This document shows, one piece after another, positions 28,163-36,604 of a stretch of DNA of 64,000 nt. The notes beneath the pieces were generated by a model, which was given only the letters and a program-made list of their open reading frames with translations, searched no databases and was not told the origin of the DNA. The stretch's first letter is position 1; every line of letters begins with the position of its first letter. A program made the translations under genes and the position numbers. Source of the DNA: Halomonas sp. BDJS001 (GTDB lineage Bacteria; Pseudomonadota; Gammaproteobacteria; Pseudomonadales; Halomonadaceae); NCBI RefSeq assembly GCF_026104355.1, contig NZ_CP110535.1:3162001-3226000 (forward strand). Reading direction: 5' to 3'.

Positions 28163-29394
28163 TATTGCCTCCCAGGATGTGATGTAGATTGCTGAGTAAA
28201 GTGCGCGTGGCGTTGCTGTACACCACGGCTAAGCAGCACCAACAAAAAGCCTGCTGCGAGCATAATGCCGCTAATGGCAAACAGTGGCGCGTAGGTCTCC
28301 CAGGCACCATAAAGCGCAGACATGGCATATCCCGCCAGCGCCTGGGCAGCCGCAAAAGCAGCGGTTGCCTGCCCCCATAGCTTCTTGTGTGCGGTCGGGC
28401 CTACTAATTCAGCAATGCGCCCGGAGGTGAGTGCGACAATACCGGGGATCATCGCCCCCACAATAAAGGAGGAGGCGGATTGGCTGAGCAGTGCTAGCGA
28501 GAACACCGGCAGCAAGACAGCGGCGGCCTTCGCCACAAAAGCGATCGCCAAGCCGCGATGCCAACCCACACGCTGCACTAGGACGCCCACCATTAGCGGC
28601 CCACACACGGCCCCCAAACCGAAGATGCCCCACTGTAGGGAAGCGGCGTGGTTACCCAGGGCGTTTTCCCTGGCAAGATAATCCACCCAGAACACGGTAT
28701 GGGGCACAAACCCGACCGCGTCCAGGGCATAGGCGCCGATGACCAGCCACACCACTAGCTTGACTCCCGCAACGCCCTTTTGGCTATTGGCCGACGGGCT
28801 AGCTGCCGAAGGTGAAGCTACGGATAAGTGGTTAACTCCCCAGTCACCTAAAAGACCCGCCGCAATGCAAAGCAACCCCAGCGTCCCCCAGGTGACCGTT
28901 AGGCTTAATTCAAGAAGCATGGGCACAATGGATGCCGAAAGCAGCGCGCCGAGACCAATACCGGTAAACACCATGGCACCAACGCTGGCTCGCCTTTCAG
29001 GAGGCGTGGCCGCCAGCGCCAGCGAGGGGCCAACCACCATTAAAATGGCCCCGGCAATACCGGATACCAGTCGCCAGAAGAAGAACCAGGTGAAACCGCC
29101 CGCCCCAGCGCAAAGCATAAAGCTGAGGGCGATAGCCGCGAAGCTTGCGCCGATGACTAAGCGGGGAGAGAAGCGCTCACTCAACGCGTGGGCGCAGAGC
29201 GCGCCGACAAAGTATCCCAGCAGGTTGGCGGCCCCCAGGTAGGCGCCTTGGCTGGCAGTGAACCAGCCTTCCTGAATAATCGCGGGTAGTAGCGGCGTAT
29301 AGGCAAAGCGCGCAATGCCAATTCCCGCCAAGGTTGCCATTATCCCGGTTATTAGGGCGGGTCGGTCTTGGGCAGTGAGTGTTCGATTCATCAT
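28162..29394 (-). CDS. MFS transporter (YbfB/YjiJ-like)
   Basis: About 410 residues with 12 predicted helices. It begins MMNRTLTAQDRPALITGIMATLAGIGIARFAYTPLLP; the GIGIARFAYTPLLP segment is characteristic of the YbfB/YjiJ-type major facilitator family. I chose ATG 29394 because AGGA lies about seven bases before it; the frame also opens 24 bases upstream. It is divergent from a LysR gene at 29575 and co-directional with the GST, so LysR-controlled export of a toxic compound is a reasonable guess. Substrate unknown. Confidence 0.85.
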   Translation of the reverse strand: MMNRTLTAQDRPALITGIMATLAGIGIARFAYTPLLPAIIQEGWFTASQGAYLGAANLLGYFVGALCAHALSERFSPRLVIGASFAAIALSFMLCAGAGGFTWFFFWRLVSGIAGAILMVVGPSLALAATPPERRASVGAMVFTGIGLGALLSASIVPMLLELSLTVTWGTLGLLCIAAGLLGDWGVNHLSVASPSAASPSANSQKGVAGVKLVVWLVIGAYALDAVGFVPHTVFWVDYLARENALGNHAASLQWGIFGLGAVCGPLMVGVLVQRVGWHRGLAIAFVAKAAAVLLPVFSLALLSQSASSFIVGAMIPGIVALTSGRIAELVGPTAHKKLWGQATAAFAAAQALAGYAMSALYGAWETYAPLFAISGIMLAAGFLLVLLSRGVQQRHAHFTQQSTSHPGRQ

Positions 29395-29574
29395 CTTGTG
29401 TCCTTTTCGTGCCGCCATTCAGGCAAGGTGGGCAGCGCGTTGGTACACAGCCAGACTACGCGTGAAGAACTATTTCTAGAAACGATTAATTTTGATAGCT
29501 ACTATCTTTTTTGAGATAACGCTTTGTCGAGATGGCGCTTTTGACATAACAATCGCTTGGCGGGGAGATGGGGT

Positions 29575-30459
29575 ATGCAACTTAAATCACTGCGGCTATT
29601 TATGGCGGTGGCCGAAACGGGCAGTTTCGTGGCGGCTGCAAATCAGTTGCACACGGTGCAATCCAACGTGACGGCTCATATCAAGAAACTTGAGGATGAG
29701 CTAGGCGTCCAGCTTATTCAGCGCCTGGGCCGCGTTCGCCCTACGAGCGCTGGTTTGGCATTGGTGGAGTACGCTGAACGCATGCTGAACGCTCACGATG
29801 AAGCGGTATCGCTATTCAAAGGCCAGGAGAAAGCGTGTGGACGGCTACGTATAGGCGCCATGGAGACCACGACCGCCCTGCGCCTGCCGCCGATACTGGC
29901 GGCGTACCACGCAGCGCAGCCTGACGTTGATATCCAGATCAAGACCGGGCCAACGGCGGAACTGGTCGAGTTGTTGCTGGACGGGCAGGTGGACTGTGTC
30001 TTTGTGGCAGGTCGACTTGAGCATGGCTGCTATCACTTGCTCAATGCTTTCAGCGAGCAGCTTGTACTGGTGGGCTCAACGCCGATGATGACGATGCCCT
30101 CTTCTCAGGAGCTGATGACGTCGGCATTTCTGGCGTTTCGCCAAGGGTGTAGCTACCGTCAGCGTATCGAGCTATTGCTGGCCTCCCATGGGATTAATGC
30201 GGGCCGGATATTTGAATTTGGCTCACTAGACGCGATGCTAGGCTGTGTCGCGGCTGGAATGGGCTACACGGTGCTGCCCCGTGGGACAGTCGAAGCCCAC
30301 CAACACCGATTTGGAATTCACACCCTGGAACTGCCCTCGTCCATCGCCAATGTCGATACTTACTTTGCCGCCCTCGAACCCAAGACCTGGACACCCGCTC
30401 TGGCAAGCTTCGCTGAAACGTTGCGTGGCGCAGTGGTTAAGGAGAGTGCGGGGATCTAG
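29575..30459 (+). CDS. LysR-family regulator divergent from the MFS/GST genes
   Basis: A 294-residue LysR regulator: HTH in LRLFMAVAETGSFVAAANQLHTVQSNVTAHIKKLE (about 5-40), then an effector domain (GRLRIGAMETTTALRLPP near 92). The start is ATG 29575, seven bases after GGGGAG. The 180-base divergent region holds GATAGCTACTATC at about 29494-29506, a partly symmetric element suitable as a LysR site. The target is probably the MFS/GST pair. The effector is unknown. Confidence 0.88.
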   Translation: MQLKSLRLFMAVAETGSFVAAANQLHTVQSNVTAHIKKLEDELGVQLIQRLGRVRPTSAGLALVEYAERMLNAHDEAVSLFKGQEKACGRLRIGAMETTTALRLPPILAAYHAAQPDVDIQIKTGPTAELVELLLDGQVDCVFVAGRLEHGCYHLLNAFSEQLVLVGSTPMMTMPSSQELMTSAFLAFRQGCSYRQRIELLLASHGINAGRIFEFGSLDAMLGCVAAGMGYTVLPRGTVEAHQHRFGIHTLELPSSIANVDTYFAALEPKTWTPALASFAETLRGAVVKESAGI

Positions 30460-30469
30460 AAGAGGAGTA

Positions 30470-31897
30470 TCAAGGATGCATAACCACCCGACCAAACGGC
30501 TTTCCACGTTCAGCATACTCGTGGGCATCGGCCGCATTCTCCAAGGGAAAGCGCCGGTCTATAAGAACCTTGAGCTTGGCGTTAGCGACATCGTCGAGCA
30601 TACGATCCACCGTGGCCGCGACGTTTGGGTACCCGAATTGTGTGCCCATAAAGACGCCAAAAAGAGAGTGATTGGCCTGTAGCGCTGGCCAGAGATCCAC
30701 AGTGAGCTCGCCGCCTCCCGCATTACCGACGAAAACCAAGCGCCCTTCAGGGGCCAGCGACTGAAGCGAAGTCTGCAAAGTCGATCCGACAGGATCAACA
30801 GCGAGATCAACTCCCCTGCCCTGTGTGTACTCAAACACTGCCTTAACCACGTCTTCGCTTTGATGGTCGACGACATGATCAGCGCCCAGTGATTTGAGTT
30901 TCGCAAGCCGTTCCGAGCCGCTTGAAACGGTAATGACAGTAGCGCCGATCCGTTTCGCAAGTTGAATAGCGGCAATACCGACACCACCCGCACCAGCCTG
31001 TATTAAAACGGTCTCTCCACTCTGGAGTGCGCCGCGCGCAAATAGGCAGTGATGTGCGGTACCAAAGGATATGGGCAACACCGCAGCCTCAGCAATATCA
31101 ACGCCATCGGGAACGAGCCAAGTCTGGCTTTCGGGAATAGCGCGTAGTGTTGCATGCGAACCATCCAATCCGAAGCTCGTTACTCTGTCACCAACCTTGC
31201 GCGTACGCACCGCACTACCCAATGCAACGACAACGCCTGCCGCTGCATATCCCACGATGTAATCTACTTGCGGAGGGGGCGTCATCTGGCGGTTGATTAA
31301 ATCACCACCCTCTATCGAGATCGCCTGAACTTCGATGAGCACGTCAAATGCTCCGAGCTCTGGGTCAGGAACATCCGCATAGCGCAGAACCGTTGGATCT
31401 CCGCATTTGTCATAGACTGACGCTTGCATCTTAATCTCCGATTTTATGGCACGAACATCGTCGATATCCACTGGCCTTGAGAGCATAGATTTATACCGGA
31501 TCAAGTCTTCCTTCAACATCAGGGGAAGCGCAAGGCCCAATAAATTGACGGTTTCATAACGATCAAAAGCTATATGGAGCGGTACCCAAGTCTGGCTGGC
31601 GGCATCTAAAATGTGGGCACCTTCAGCGTTGCCTACTTCCACCTTAATGTCTTTATACTTGAACTGGACATAGGTTAAATCCCAGCCCTCTTCGCAGTAG
31701 TGCGCAGCGGGTTTGGATATGTGCGCCTGCCCTGCCTGCACCACTGTCATAAAATGCTCATCGGGGACAAACAGGTCAATATCATTCAGCGCTCGCTCAG
31801 CACCATAGCCCTTTGCGGCGAGCCCTCCGCAGATTTGAAACGGGATATTTCTCTCTCTGAGTAGACCCACTATCCATTGGGCGGCTAACGAGTGCAT
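30470..31897 (-). CDS. Fusion of a nucleotidyltransferase-like domain to a zinc-type quinone oxidoreductase
   Basis: One 475-residue frame holds two unrelated domains. Residues 1-156 resemble a pol-beta-type aminoglycoside/lincosamide nucleotidyltransferase (ICGGLAAKGYGAERALNDIDLFVPDE, with D-I-D). Residues 157-475 are a complete medium-chain quinone oxidoreductase, starting MQASVYDKCGDPTVLRYADVP and containing the NADPH loop VLIQAGAGGVGIAAIQLAK. Met157 (ATG 31429) is preceded by GGAG at good spacing, so the reductase can also be translated alone. This looks like two adjacent genes that lost the intervening stop, or a deliberate internal-start design. Enzyme classes are firm; that the fusion protein is made is inference. 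Confidence 0.8.
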   Translation of the reverse strand: MHSLAAQWIVGLLRERNIPFQICGGLAAKGYGAERALNDIDLFVPDEHFMTVVQAGQAHISKPAAHYCEEGWDLTYVQFKYKDIKVEVGNAEGAHILDAASQTWVPLHIAFDRYETVNLLGLALPLMLKEDLIRYKSMLSRPVDIDDVRAIKSEIKMQASVYDKCGDPTVLRYADVPDPELGAFDVLIEVQAISIEGGDLINRQMTPPPQVDYIVGYAAAGVVVALGSAVRTRKVGDRVTSFGLDGSHATLRAIPESQTWLVPDGVDIAEAAVLPISFGTAHHCLFARGALQSGETVLIQAGAGGVGIAAIQLAKRIGATVITVSSGSERLAKLKSLGADHVVDHQSEDVVKAVFEYTQGRGVDLAVDPVGSTLQTSLQSLAPEGRLVFVGNAGGGELTVDLWPALQANHSLFGVFMGTQFGYPNVAATVDRMLDDVANAKLKVLIDRRFPLENAADAHEYAERGKPFGRVVMHP

Positions 31898-31980
31898 GAC
31901 TGTTCCATCTTTTAGCTAAGTTTTGGTTAACCGTCGGCGAATGGATCTATTGTTGAGGACACTGCGGGCGCACGAAATGG

Positions 31981-32679
31981 CTAGTATCCTATTAGAAGCT
32001 CACTCAACGCGACGAGATCTTCAGCCACCAAATCCCATTCTTGCTCGGCTGTTAAATCTTTGCTCTGTTGCGGGCCATACTCTGTACGCCGGGGTATAAA
32101 CGCCGTTTTCATTCCCAATGCACGGGCAGCCGCCAGGTCGTAATTGTGCGCTGCGCATAGCATCACCTCTTCAGGCGGCAGGCGCAGCAGGCGGCAAGCC
32201 CCTAAATAGACCTCTGGGTCAGGTTTATAGTGCTGGAATAGCTCGGCGCAAAACACCATATCCCATGGCAGTTTGGCATAACGGGCAACGTCCACCATTA
32301 ACGACAAATTGCCGTTGGTCAGGGTGGCGATGATGGTGTGCTCTTTCAATTGTTGAAGACCGCGCTGAACATCCGGCCATGGGTCTAACTGGTGCCAAAA
32401 GTGATTGACGCGATCAATGGTCGCTTCGTCTAGCGTAATCCCGTGTTGCTTGAGCAGTGTGACTAGGCTTTCCCGATGCAGATCATCCAATCCCGTCCAC
32501 GGAATTTCGCCTTTACGCACCCGGTCCATAGAGGGCGCATAATGCTGACGCCATTGATCCGTCAGCGCTTCGCTGGGTAGCTCAATTCCCAACTCTTTTT
32601 CTAACGCCCGGAACTGGTTAATCAAACTGGAGCGCCAATCGACAATAGTGCCAAATACGTCAAACACGATGGCTTTCAT
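31981..32679 (-). CDS. Haloacid dehalogenase, type II (HAD superfamily)
   Basis: A 232-residue HAD-fold hydrolase of the L-2-haloacid dehalogenase type: nucleophile Asp in AIVFDVFGTIVDWR (about residue 7), TLTNGN (motif II), YKPDPEVY (motif III Lys) and AAHNYDLAAARALG (motif IV with the Asn/Asp typical of type II dehalogenases). Expected to hydrolyse 2-haloacids to 2-hydroxyacids with inversion. The ATG at 32679 has GGAG six bases upstream and lies 20 bases inside the MFS gene, so they form an operon in which the MFS could import the haloacid. True substrate is unproven. Confidence 0.88.
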   Translation of the reverse strand: MKAIVFDVFGTIVDWRSSLINQFRALEKELGIELPSEALTDQWRQHYAPSMDRVRKGEIPWTGLDDLHRESLVTLLKQHGITLDEATIDRVNHFWHQLDPWPDVQRGLQQLKEHTIIATLTNGNLSLMVDVARYAKLPWDMVFCAELFQHYKPDPEVYLGACRLLRLPPEEVMLCAAHNYDLAAARALGMKTAFIPRRTEYGPQQSKDLTAEQEWDLVAEDLVALSELLIGY

Positions 32680-33877
32680 TCACGTCTCCTTGCCGTTGGA
32701 TGGTCATTAGTAGCCCCAGCAGTGTCATGGTAATCAGCAGGCTCCAGCCGAGCATGAAGCTGCCCGTTATATCCAGCATCCACCCCAGCAGTGGCGGTAC
32801 CGACACAATTGCCAGTTGGTTAATCGCCATGGCCAGCCCCAGCACAAAGCCGGTTTTATCGGCGGGTGCCGACTCCGCCACATAAGCCACCCAAGGGCCG
32901 TACCAGCCGAAACCAAAGAAACCCAACCAGCCCATCAAGCAACCCAGCATAAACATTGAACTGAGCGGTAGCCAAACCAGTACCAGCAACCCGACGATTA
33001 CCGCTACCATGCACACCATGACCGGAAAATAGCGCGAGCGACAGCGATCACTCCAGGCCGCCAGCAAAATACGCCCGGCAACCCCGGCACCCTGGGCCAC
33101 AAATAGCAACGTCGCGGCCTGCAGCACGTCCATCTGCAAACGACTGTGCAGATAAAGCACGGTAAAAATCAAAATACCGTATTGAACCGAGATTAAACTA
33201 ATACCGGACGCCATAATCTGTTTCATGGCCGGTTCGCGAATCATCGCCAGTCGCGACAAGACGACGTTTGTTAGGCTACCTTCAAAGGCTTTTGCGACCG
33301 GCACCGCGCCAGCAGGGGCACGATAAAAGAGCATAAAGATCAGCGCCCCGAAGATCGCAATCAGCCCACCCACCAGAAAAGAGGCGCGCCATCCCCAGGT
33401 GATCGCGACGGTTGGCAGTACGATCGCCGCCAGCGCCCCGCCAAGAGGCAAGCCTGCCTGACGAATGCCCATAGCAAAACCGCGCTGGGATTTATTAAAC
33501 CAGGCAGCTACCGATTTGCTACCACCGGGTTGGGCGGTACTGTAGCCCGCCCCGACGATGGCCAAAAACAGCAGCATGGCCCAGTAGCTCTCAGCCAGCA
33601 CGGCAGCGCTTAGCGCAACGCCAACTATGAGAGTGCCTGCCCCCACCACTAAACGCTCACTGAACCTATCCAGCAACTCCCCGGCAACCAACAACCCCAC
33701 CAAAGGCACCAGTTGGGCCGCCGAAACCAGCGCTCCAATCTGAAATGCGGAGAGCCCCATATCTGCCTGTATATAAACGCTGATGGCGCCGATACCCTGC
33801 ACGAAAAAACAGGCCGCTGCTTGCGCAAGGGTGGCTATCAACAGAATAACCCAGCGGTAATGTCGGTTGGCAGTCAT
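32660..33877 (-). CDS. MFS transporter co-transcribed with the haloacid dehalogenase
   Basis: About 405 residues with 12 helices, in the YihN/oxalate-formate-antiporter-like part of the major facilitator superfamily (MTANRHYRWVILLIATLAQAAACFFVQGIGAISVYIQ at the start; RQAGLPLGGALAAIVLP near helix 5). ATG 33877 is preferred; GTG 33886 in the same frame is possible, and neither has a strong ribosome-binding site. It overlaps the haloacid dehalogenase gene by 20 bases, which points to uptake of an organic acid used by that enzyme. Substrate is inference. Confidence 0.82.
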   Translation of the reverse strand: MTANRHYRWVILLIATLAQAAACFFVQGIGAISVYIQADMGLSAFQIGALVSAAQLVPLVGLLVAGELLDRFSERLVVGAGTLIVGVALSAAVLAESYWAMLLFLAIVGAGYSTAQPGGSKSVAAWFNKSQRGFAMGIRQAGLPLGGALAAIVLPTVAITWGWRASFLVGGLIAIFGALIFMLFYRAPAGAVPVAKAFEGSLTNVVLSRLAMIREPAMKQIMASGISLISVQYGILIFTVLYLHSRLQMDVLQAATLLFVAQGAGVAGRILLAAWSDRCRSRYFPVMVCMVAVIVGLLVLVWLPLSSMFMLGCLMGWLGFFGFGWYGPWVAYVAESAPADKTGFVLGLAMAINQLAIVSVPPLLGWMLDITGSFMLGWSLLITMTLLGLLMTIQRQGDVNESHRV

Positions 33878-33912
33878 CGGCGGCACGCTTGTCAGGTAAG
33901 TTCAGATTTTAG

Positions 33913-34248
33913 TCAGGCCTTCTTCACAAAATGGGCGGTCACCATCATGTCGCCGACGCCGTCGACTTTGCAGTCCAGTTGGTGATCTTTACTATCCACG
34001 AGCCGTTTGATCACGGCTTTGGTGCCAACCTTGAGCACCAGTGAACTGCCCTTGACCTTGAGGTCTTTGATCATCGTTACCTTATCGCCTTCCGCTAACA
34101 GGGTGCCGTGGGCATCTTTTACCGTCACGGAGTCTTCCGCCTCAGCCTCAGCAGGGTTCCATTCGTGGGCGCACTCGGGGCAGATGAACAGGCTTTGATC
34201 CTGATAGACGAATTCGGATTGGCAATGGGGGCACGGTGGGCATGACAT
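33913..34248 (-). CDS. yjdM: Zinc-ribbon protein YjdM (PhnA family)
   Basis: A 111-residue protein with an N-terminal zinc ribbon ([15 protein letters not shown] and ICPECAHEW, four cysteines) followed by a C-terminal beta-barrel domain ending [26 protein letters not shown] is nearly invariant in YjdM/PhnA proteins. ATG 34248 gives the family start MSCPPCPHC; a longer frame adds 25 unlikely residues. E. coli YjdM is named after phosphonate metabolism but is not known to act in it; role unresolved. It is divergent from the small SnoaL-like gene at 34348. Confidence 0.88.
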   Translation of the reverse strand: MSCPPCPHCQSEFVYQDQSLFICPECAHEWNPAEAEAEDSVTVKDAHGTLLAEGDKVTMIKDLKVKGSSLVLKVGTKAVIKRLVDSKDHQLDCKVDGVGDMMVTAHFVKKA

Positions 34249-34347
34249 GGATGATGACTTCTGTGGTTTTGGTTTAGGCTGCTTATAATACTGAGCCAGG
34301 AGCACCGTGGCGAATACCTTCACGCCTGACTAGGAAAGGAGAACAAC

Positions 34348-34737
34348 ATGAACAAACATGACCTGAAAGCGACCTACCGTGATTACATCACCTGCCTCAA
34401 CAATCAAGACTGGACGAATCTTGGCCAGTTCGTGCATGACGATGTCCACCACAACGGCCAGCGCCTGGGGATTGATGGCTATCGCGCCATGCTGGAAGCC
34501 GATTATGAGCAGATACCGGATCTGCACTTCAATATTGAGCTGTTGGCCGTTGATTCACCCTATGTCACTTGCAGGCTGCGCTTCGATGTAACGCCTAATG
34601 GCAGCTTCCTGGGCTTACCTATCAATGGGAAAAAAGTGACGTTTTGCGAGAACGCGTTCTACCTCTTCCGTGATAATAAGATTCAGGAAGTCTGGTCGGT
34701 GATCGACAAGGCCGCAATAGAAGCTCAGCTGGATTGA
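34348..34737 (+). CDS. SnoaL-like/NTF2-fold protein (ester cyclase family)
   Basis: A 129-residue single-domain protein of the SnoaL-like NTF2 superfamily. The opening helix LKATYRDYITCLNNQDWTNLGQFVHDDVHHNG and the FLGLPINGKKVTFCENAFYLFRDNKIQEVWSVID strand region are typical of the cyclase-like members. It has an excellent ribosome-binding site (AAGGAG ending six bases before ATG 34348). Its 3' end overlaps the convergent ABC-F gene by 13 bases. Members range from polyketide cyclases to stress proteins; no reaction can be assigned. Confidence 0.82.
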   Translation: MNKHDLKATYRDYITCLNNQDWTNLGQFVHDDVHHNGQRLGIDGYRAMLEADYEQIPDLHFNIELLAVDSPYVTCRLRFDVTPNGSFLGLPINGKKVTFCENAFYLFRDNKIQEVWSVIDKAAIEAQLD

Positions 34738-36344
34738 GGCTCCAAATGCCACCCTTGCTCGGTTGCCAGCAAGCGGTCTGTCAGGGCGAGGTTTCCCAGA
34801 AACGCATCATCATGGGATACCACCACTAACGCGCCTTGGTAACTGCGCAACAGCGTTTCCAGCGCTTGTGCCGATGGCAGGTCGAGGTGGTTATTTGGCT
34901 CATCCAGCAGCAATAGTTTCGGTGGTGAGTCGGCGTAGAGGAGGCAGGCCAGTGCACCTTTCAGACGTTCACCTCCGCTTAATAGTCCGCTGGGTGTGGT
35001 GATCTTTTGCGCGTCCAGGCCTAGTTGGGCCAGTAGCATACGCAACTCGCCTTCCGTCGTTGAGCGGTTAGCCAGTTGCAGCTGTTCGAGCACGCTCTTT
35101 TCGGGCTCAAGACTCTCCAGCCGCTGGTCGAGATAAGCCTTTTCTGGAGTCACCTTGCAGGTTCCGGATAATGGTTCGATCTGGCCCGCTAGCACGCGGA
35201 GCAGCGTGGATTTACCGCAGCCGTTGGGGCCGACAACTCCGATTCGCTGCGGCCCTCTTAGCAGTAGGCTAATCTGACGAGTGGCTCCCATCACGAACGG
35301 TAGCTCTACCCTCTCCAATTCTGCCAAACAGCGCTTGGCGACCTGATTGACGGGTATCTCGTGCAGGGTGATGTGAATTGCGTCTTCTACCTGCGTTGCC
35401 ACCTCCCGCACGCGCCAGTTCAGTTGTTCACGGCTGGCCGCCTGCTTTTGGCGCAACGCGCCGGTGGAGTTTTCGCTGCGCTCTTTCTGCCCATCCAGTA
35501 TCACCTTAGCCTGATTGGCTTCCTTACCCTGCCGTTTACCGCGGGTTTGGCGTTTCTCCTGGCGTTCACGCTGTTTGCGCATTGCCCGCTCCTGGCGTTG
35601 GTGCTCCAGCTTATGTTGATTGAGCTGATCAATCGCCGCTTGCTGCTCATGAGCTTTCGCTTCTGCATAGAAGGTGTAGTTGCCACCGTAGCTGTGCAGC
35701 CCCAAGGGGGAAAGCTCCACAATACGCGCCATGGATTCCAGTAGTTGCCGGTCATGGCTAACCACGATCAGCCCACGCGACCAACGTTGCAACTGTTCGA
35801 TGAGCGCTTGACGGTTGGGTCGATCAAGGTGATTACTTGGCTCATCAAGAATCAGAAAATCGGCATTCGAGAGCATAGCGCCCATCAAGGCAATCCGCAT
35901 GGCTTCCCCACCGCTCAGCGTGCTGGCCGGTGTGCTGGCCTCGAGATAGCCCAGGCCGCTGCGTTCAAGTTCATGGCGAAATCGCTGGGGCATATCCCAA
36001 CGCTCATCCACGGCCTCAAAATCCTCTATGGCAGTGCTGCCAGCCTCTATTCGCGCCAGCGCATCCAGCGTTGGTTGAATACCTGCGAGATCGGCGACAG
36101 AAGCACTCTTGGGCGGGGCTACTTGCTGGGCAAGGTAATGCACGCTGTTGGGGCGCTGACATTCGCCAGTGGTGGGTTGCAACTGGCCCGCGAGGATTTG
36201 GGCCAAGACTGTTTTACCGATACCATTGCGCCCAACCAGCCCGGTTGGGCGTGTATCGAACTGCTCATAAAGGTCGGTAAAAAGCGTTCTGCCATCCGAC
36301 AAAACGTAGGAGACACCTTTTAAGGTGAGATGGGTAGTGGTCAT
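34725..36344 (-). CDS. ABC-F family ATPase (ribosome-associated type)
   Basis: A 539-residue protein with two ABC ATPase cassettes and no membrane helices: first Walker A VGRNGIGKT (about 37-45), signature LSGGEAMR, Walker B ADFLILDEPSNHLD; second Walker A VGPNGCGKS, signature LSGGERLKG, Walker B LLLLDEPNNHLD. The linker is rich in Arg/Lys/Gln (ERAMRKQRERQEKRQTRGK), as in ABC-F proteins that act on the ribosome. It is closest in style to the YheS/Uup/YbiT group; exact subgroup is uncertain. Role is probably translation rescue or antibiotic protection rather than transport. Confidence 0.88.
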   Translation of the reverse strand: MTTTHLTLKGVSYVLSDGRTLFTDLYEQFDTRPTGLVGRNGIGKTVLAQILAGQLQPTTGECQRPNSVHYLAQQVAPPKSASVADLAGIQPTLDALARIEAGSTAIEDFEAVDERWDMPQRFRHELERSGLGYLEASTPASTLSGGEAMRIALMGAMLSNADFLILDEPSNHLDRPNRQALIEQLQRWSRGLIVVSHDRQLLESMARIVELSPLGLHSYGGNYTFYAEAKAHEQQAAIDQLNQHKLEHQRQERAMRKQRERQEKRQTRGKRQGKEANQAKVILDGQKERSENSTGALRQKQAASREQLNWRVREVATQVEDAIHITLHEIPVNQVAKRCLAELERVELPFVMGATRQISLLLRGPQRIGVVGPNGCGKSTLLRVLAGQIEPLSGTCKVTPEKAYLDQRLESLEPEKSVLEQLQLANRSTTEGELRMLLAQLGLDAQKITTPSGLLSGGERLKGALACLLYADSPPKLLLLDEPNNHLDLPSAQALETLLRSYQGALVVVSHDDAFLGNLALTDRLLATEQGWHLEPQSS

Positions 36345-36564
36345 AGTTGATTCCAGCGATGCCGAGTTCTCCCCCTGGGTCAGGGGCTAATGGAGACTGG
36401 CCGTCATTGCAACGGCGGGCATCAATGGTTCATTGGACAACTACCTCTGTTTAGCGCGGAAAGACTCATCATGATACAAATAATGCTGGCGACCCGACAA
36501 GGGTATGACTGCAGCGGAGTCGGTGATCTGCCGCTGAACACAAAACGTCAGTCTCCCCTATTAC

Positions 36565-36590
36565 AGAAGCGCCCCGGCTGGGGCGCTTCT
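36565..36590 (-). terminator. GC-rich hairpin downstream of the chemoreceptor gene
   Basis: A perfect 11-bp stem (AGAAGCGCCCC at 36565-36575 pairing with 36580-36590) and a 4-base loop, 15 bases past the stop of the chemoreceptor gene. It lacks a clear T-run on either side, so it may be a weak or factor-assisted terminator or an RNA-stabilising hairpin. The rest of 36345-36604 holds no gene. Confidence 0.5.
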
Positions 36591-36604
36591 CACTACTCAG
36601 GCAC

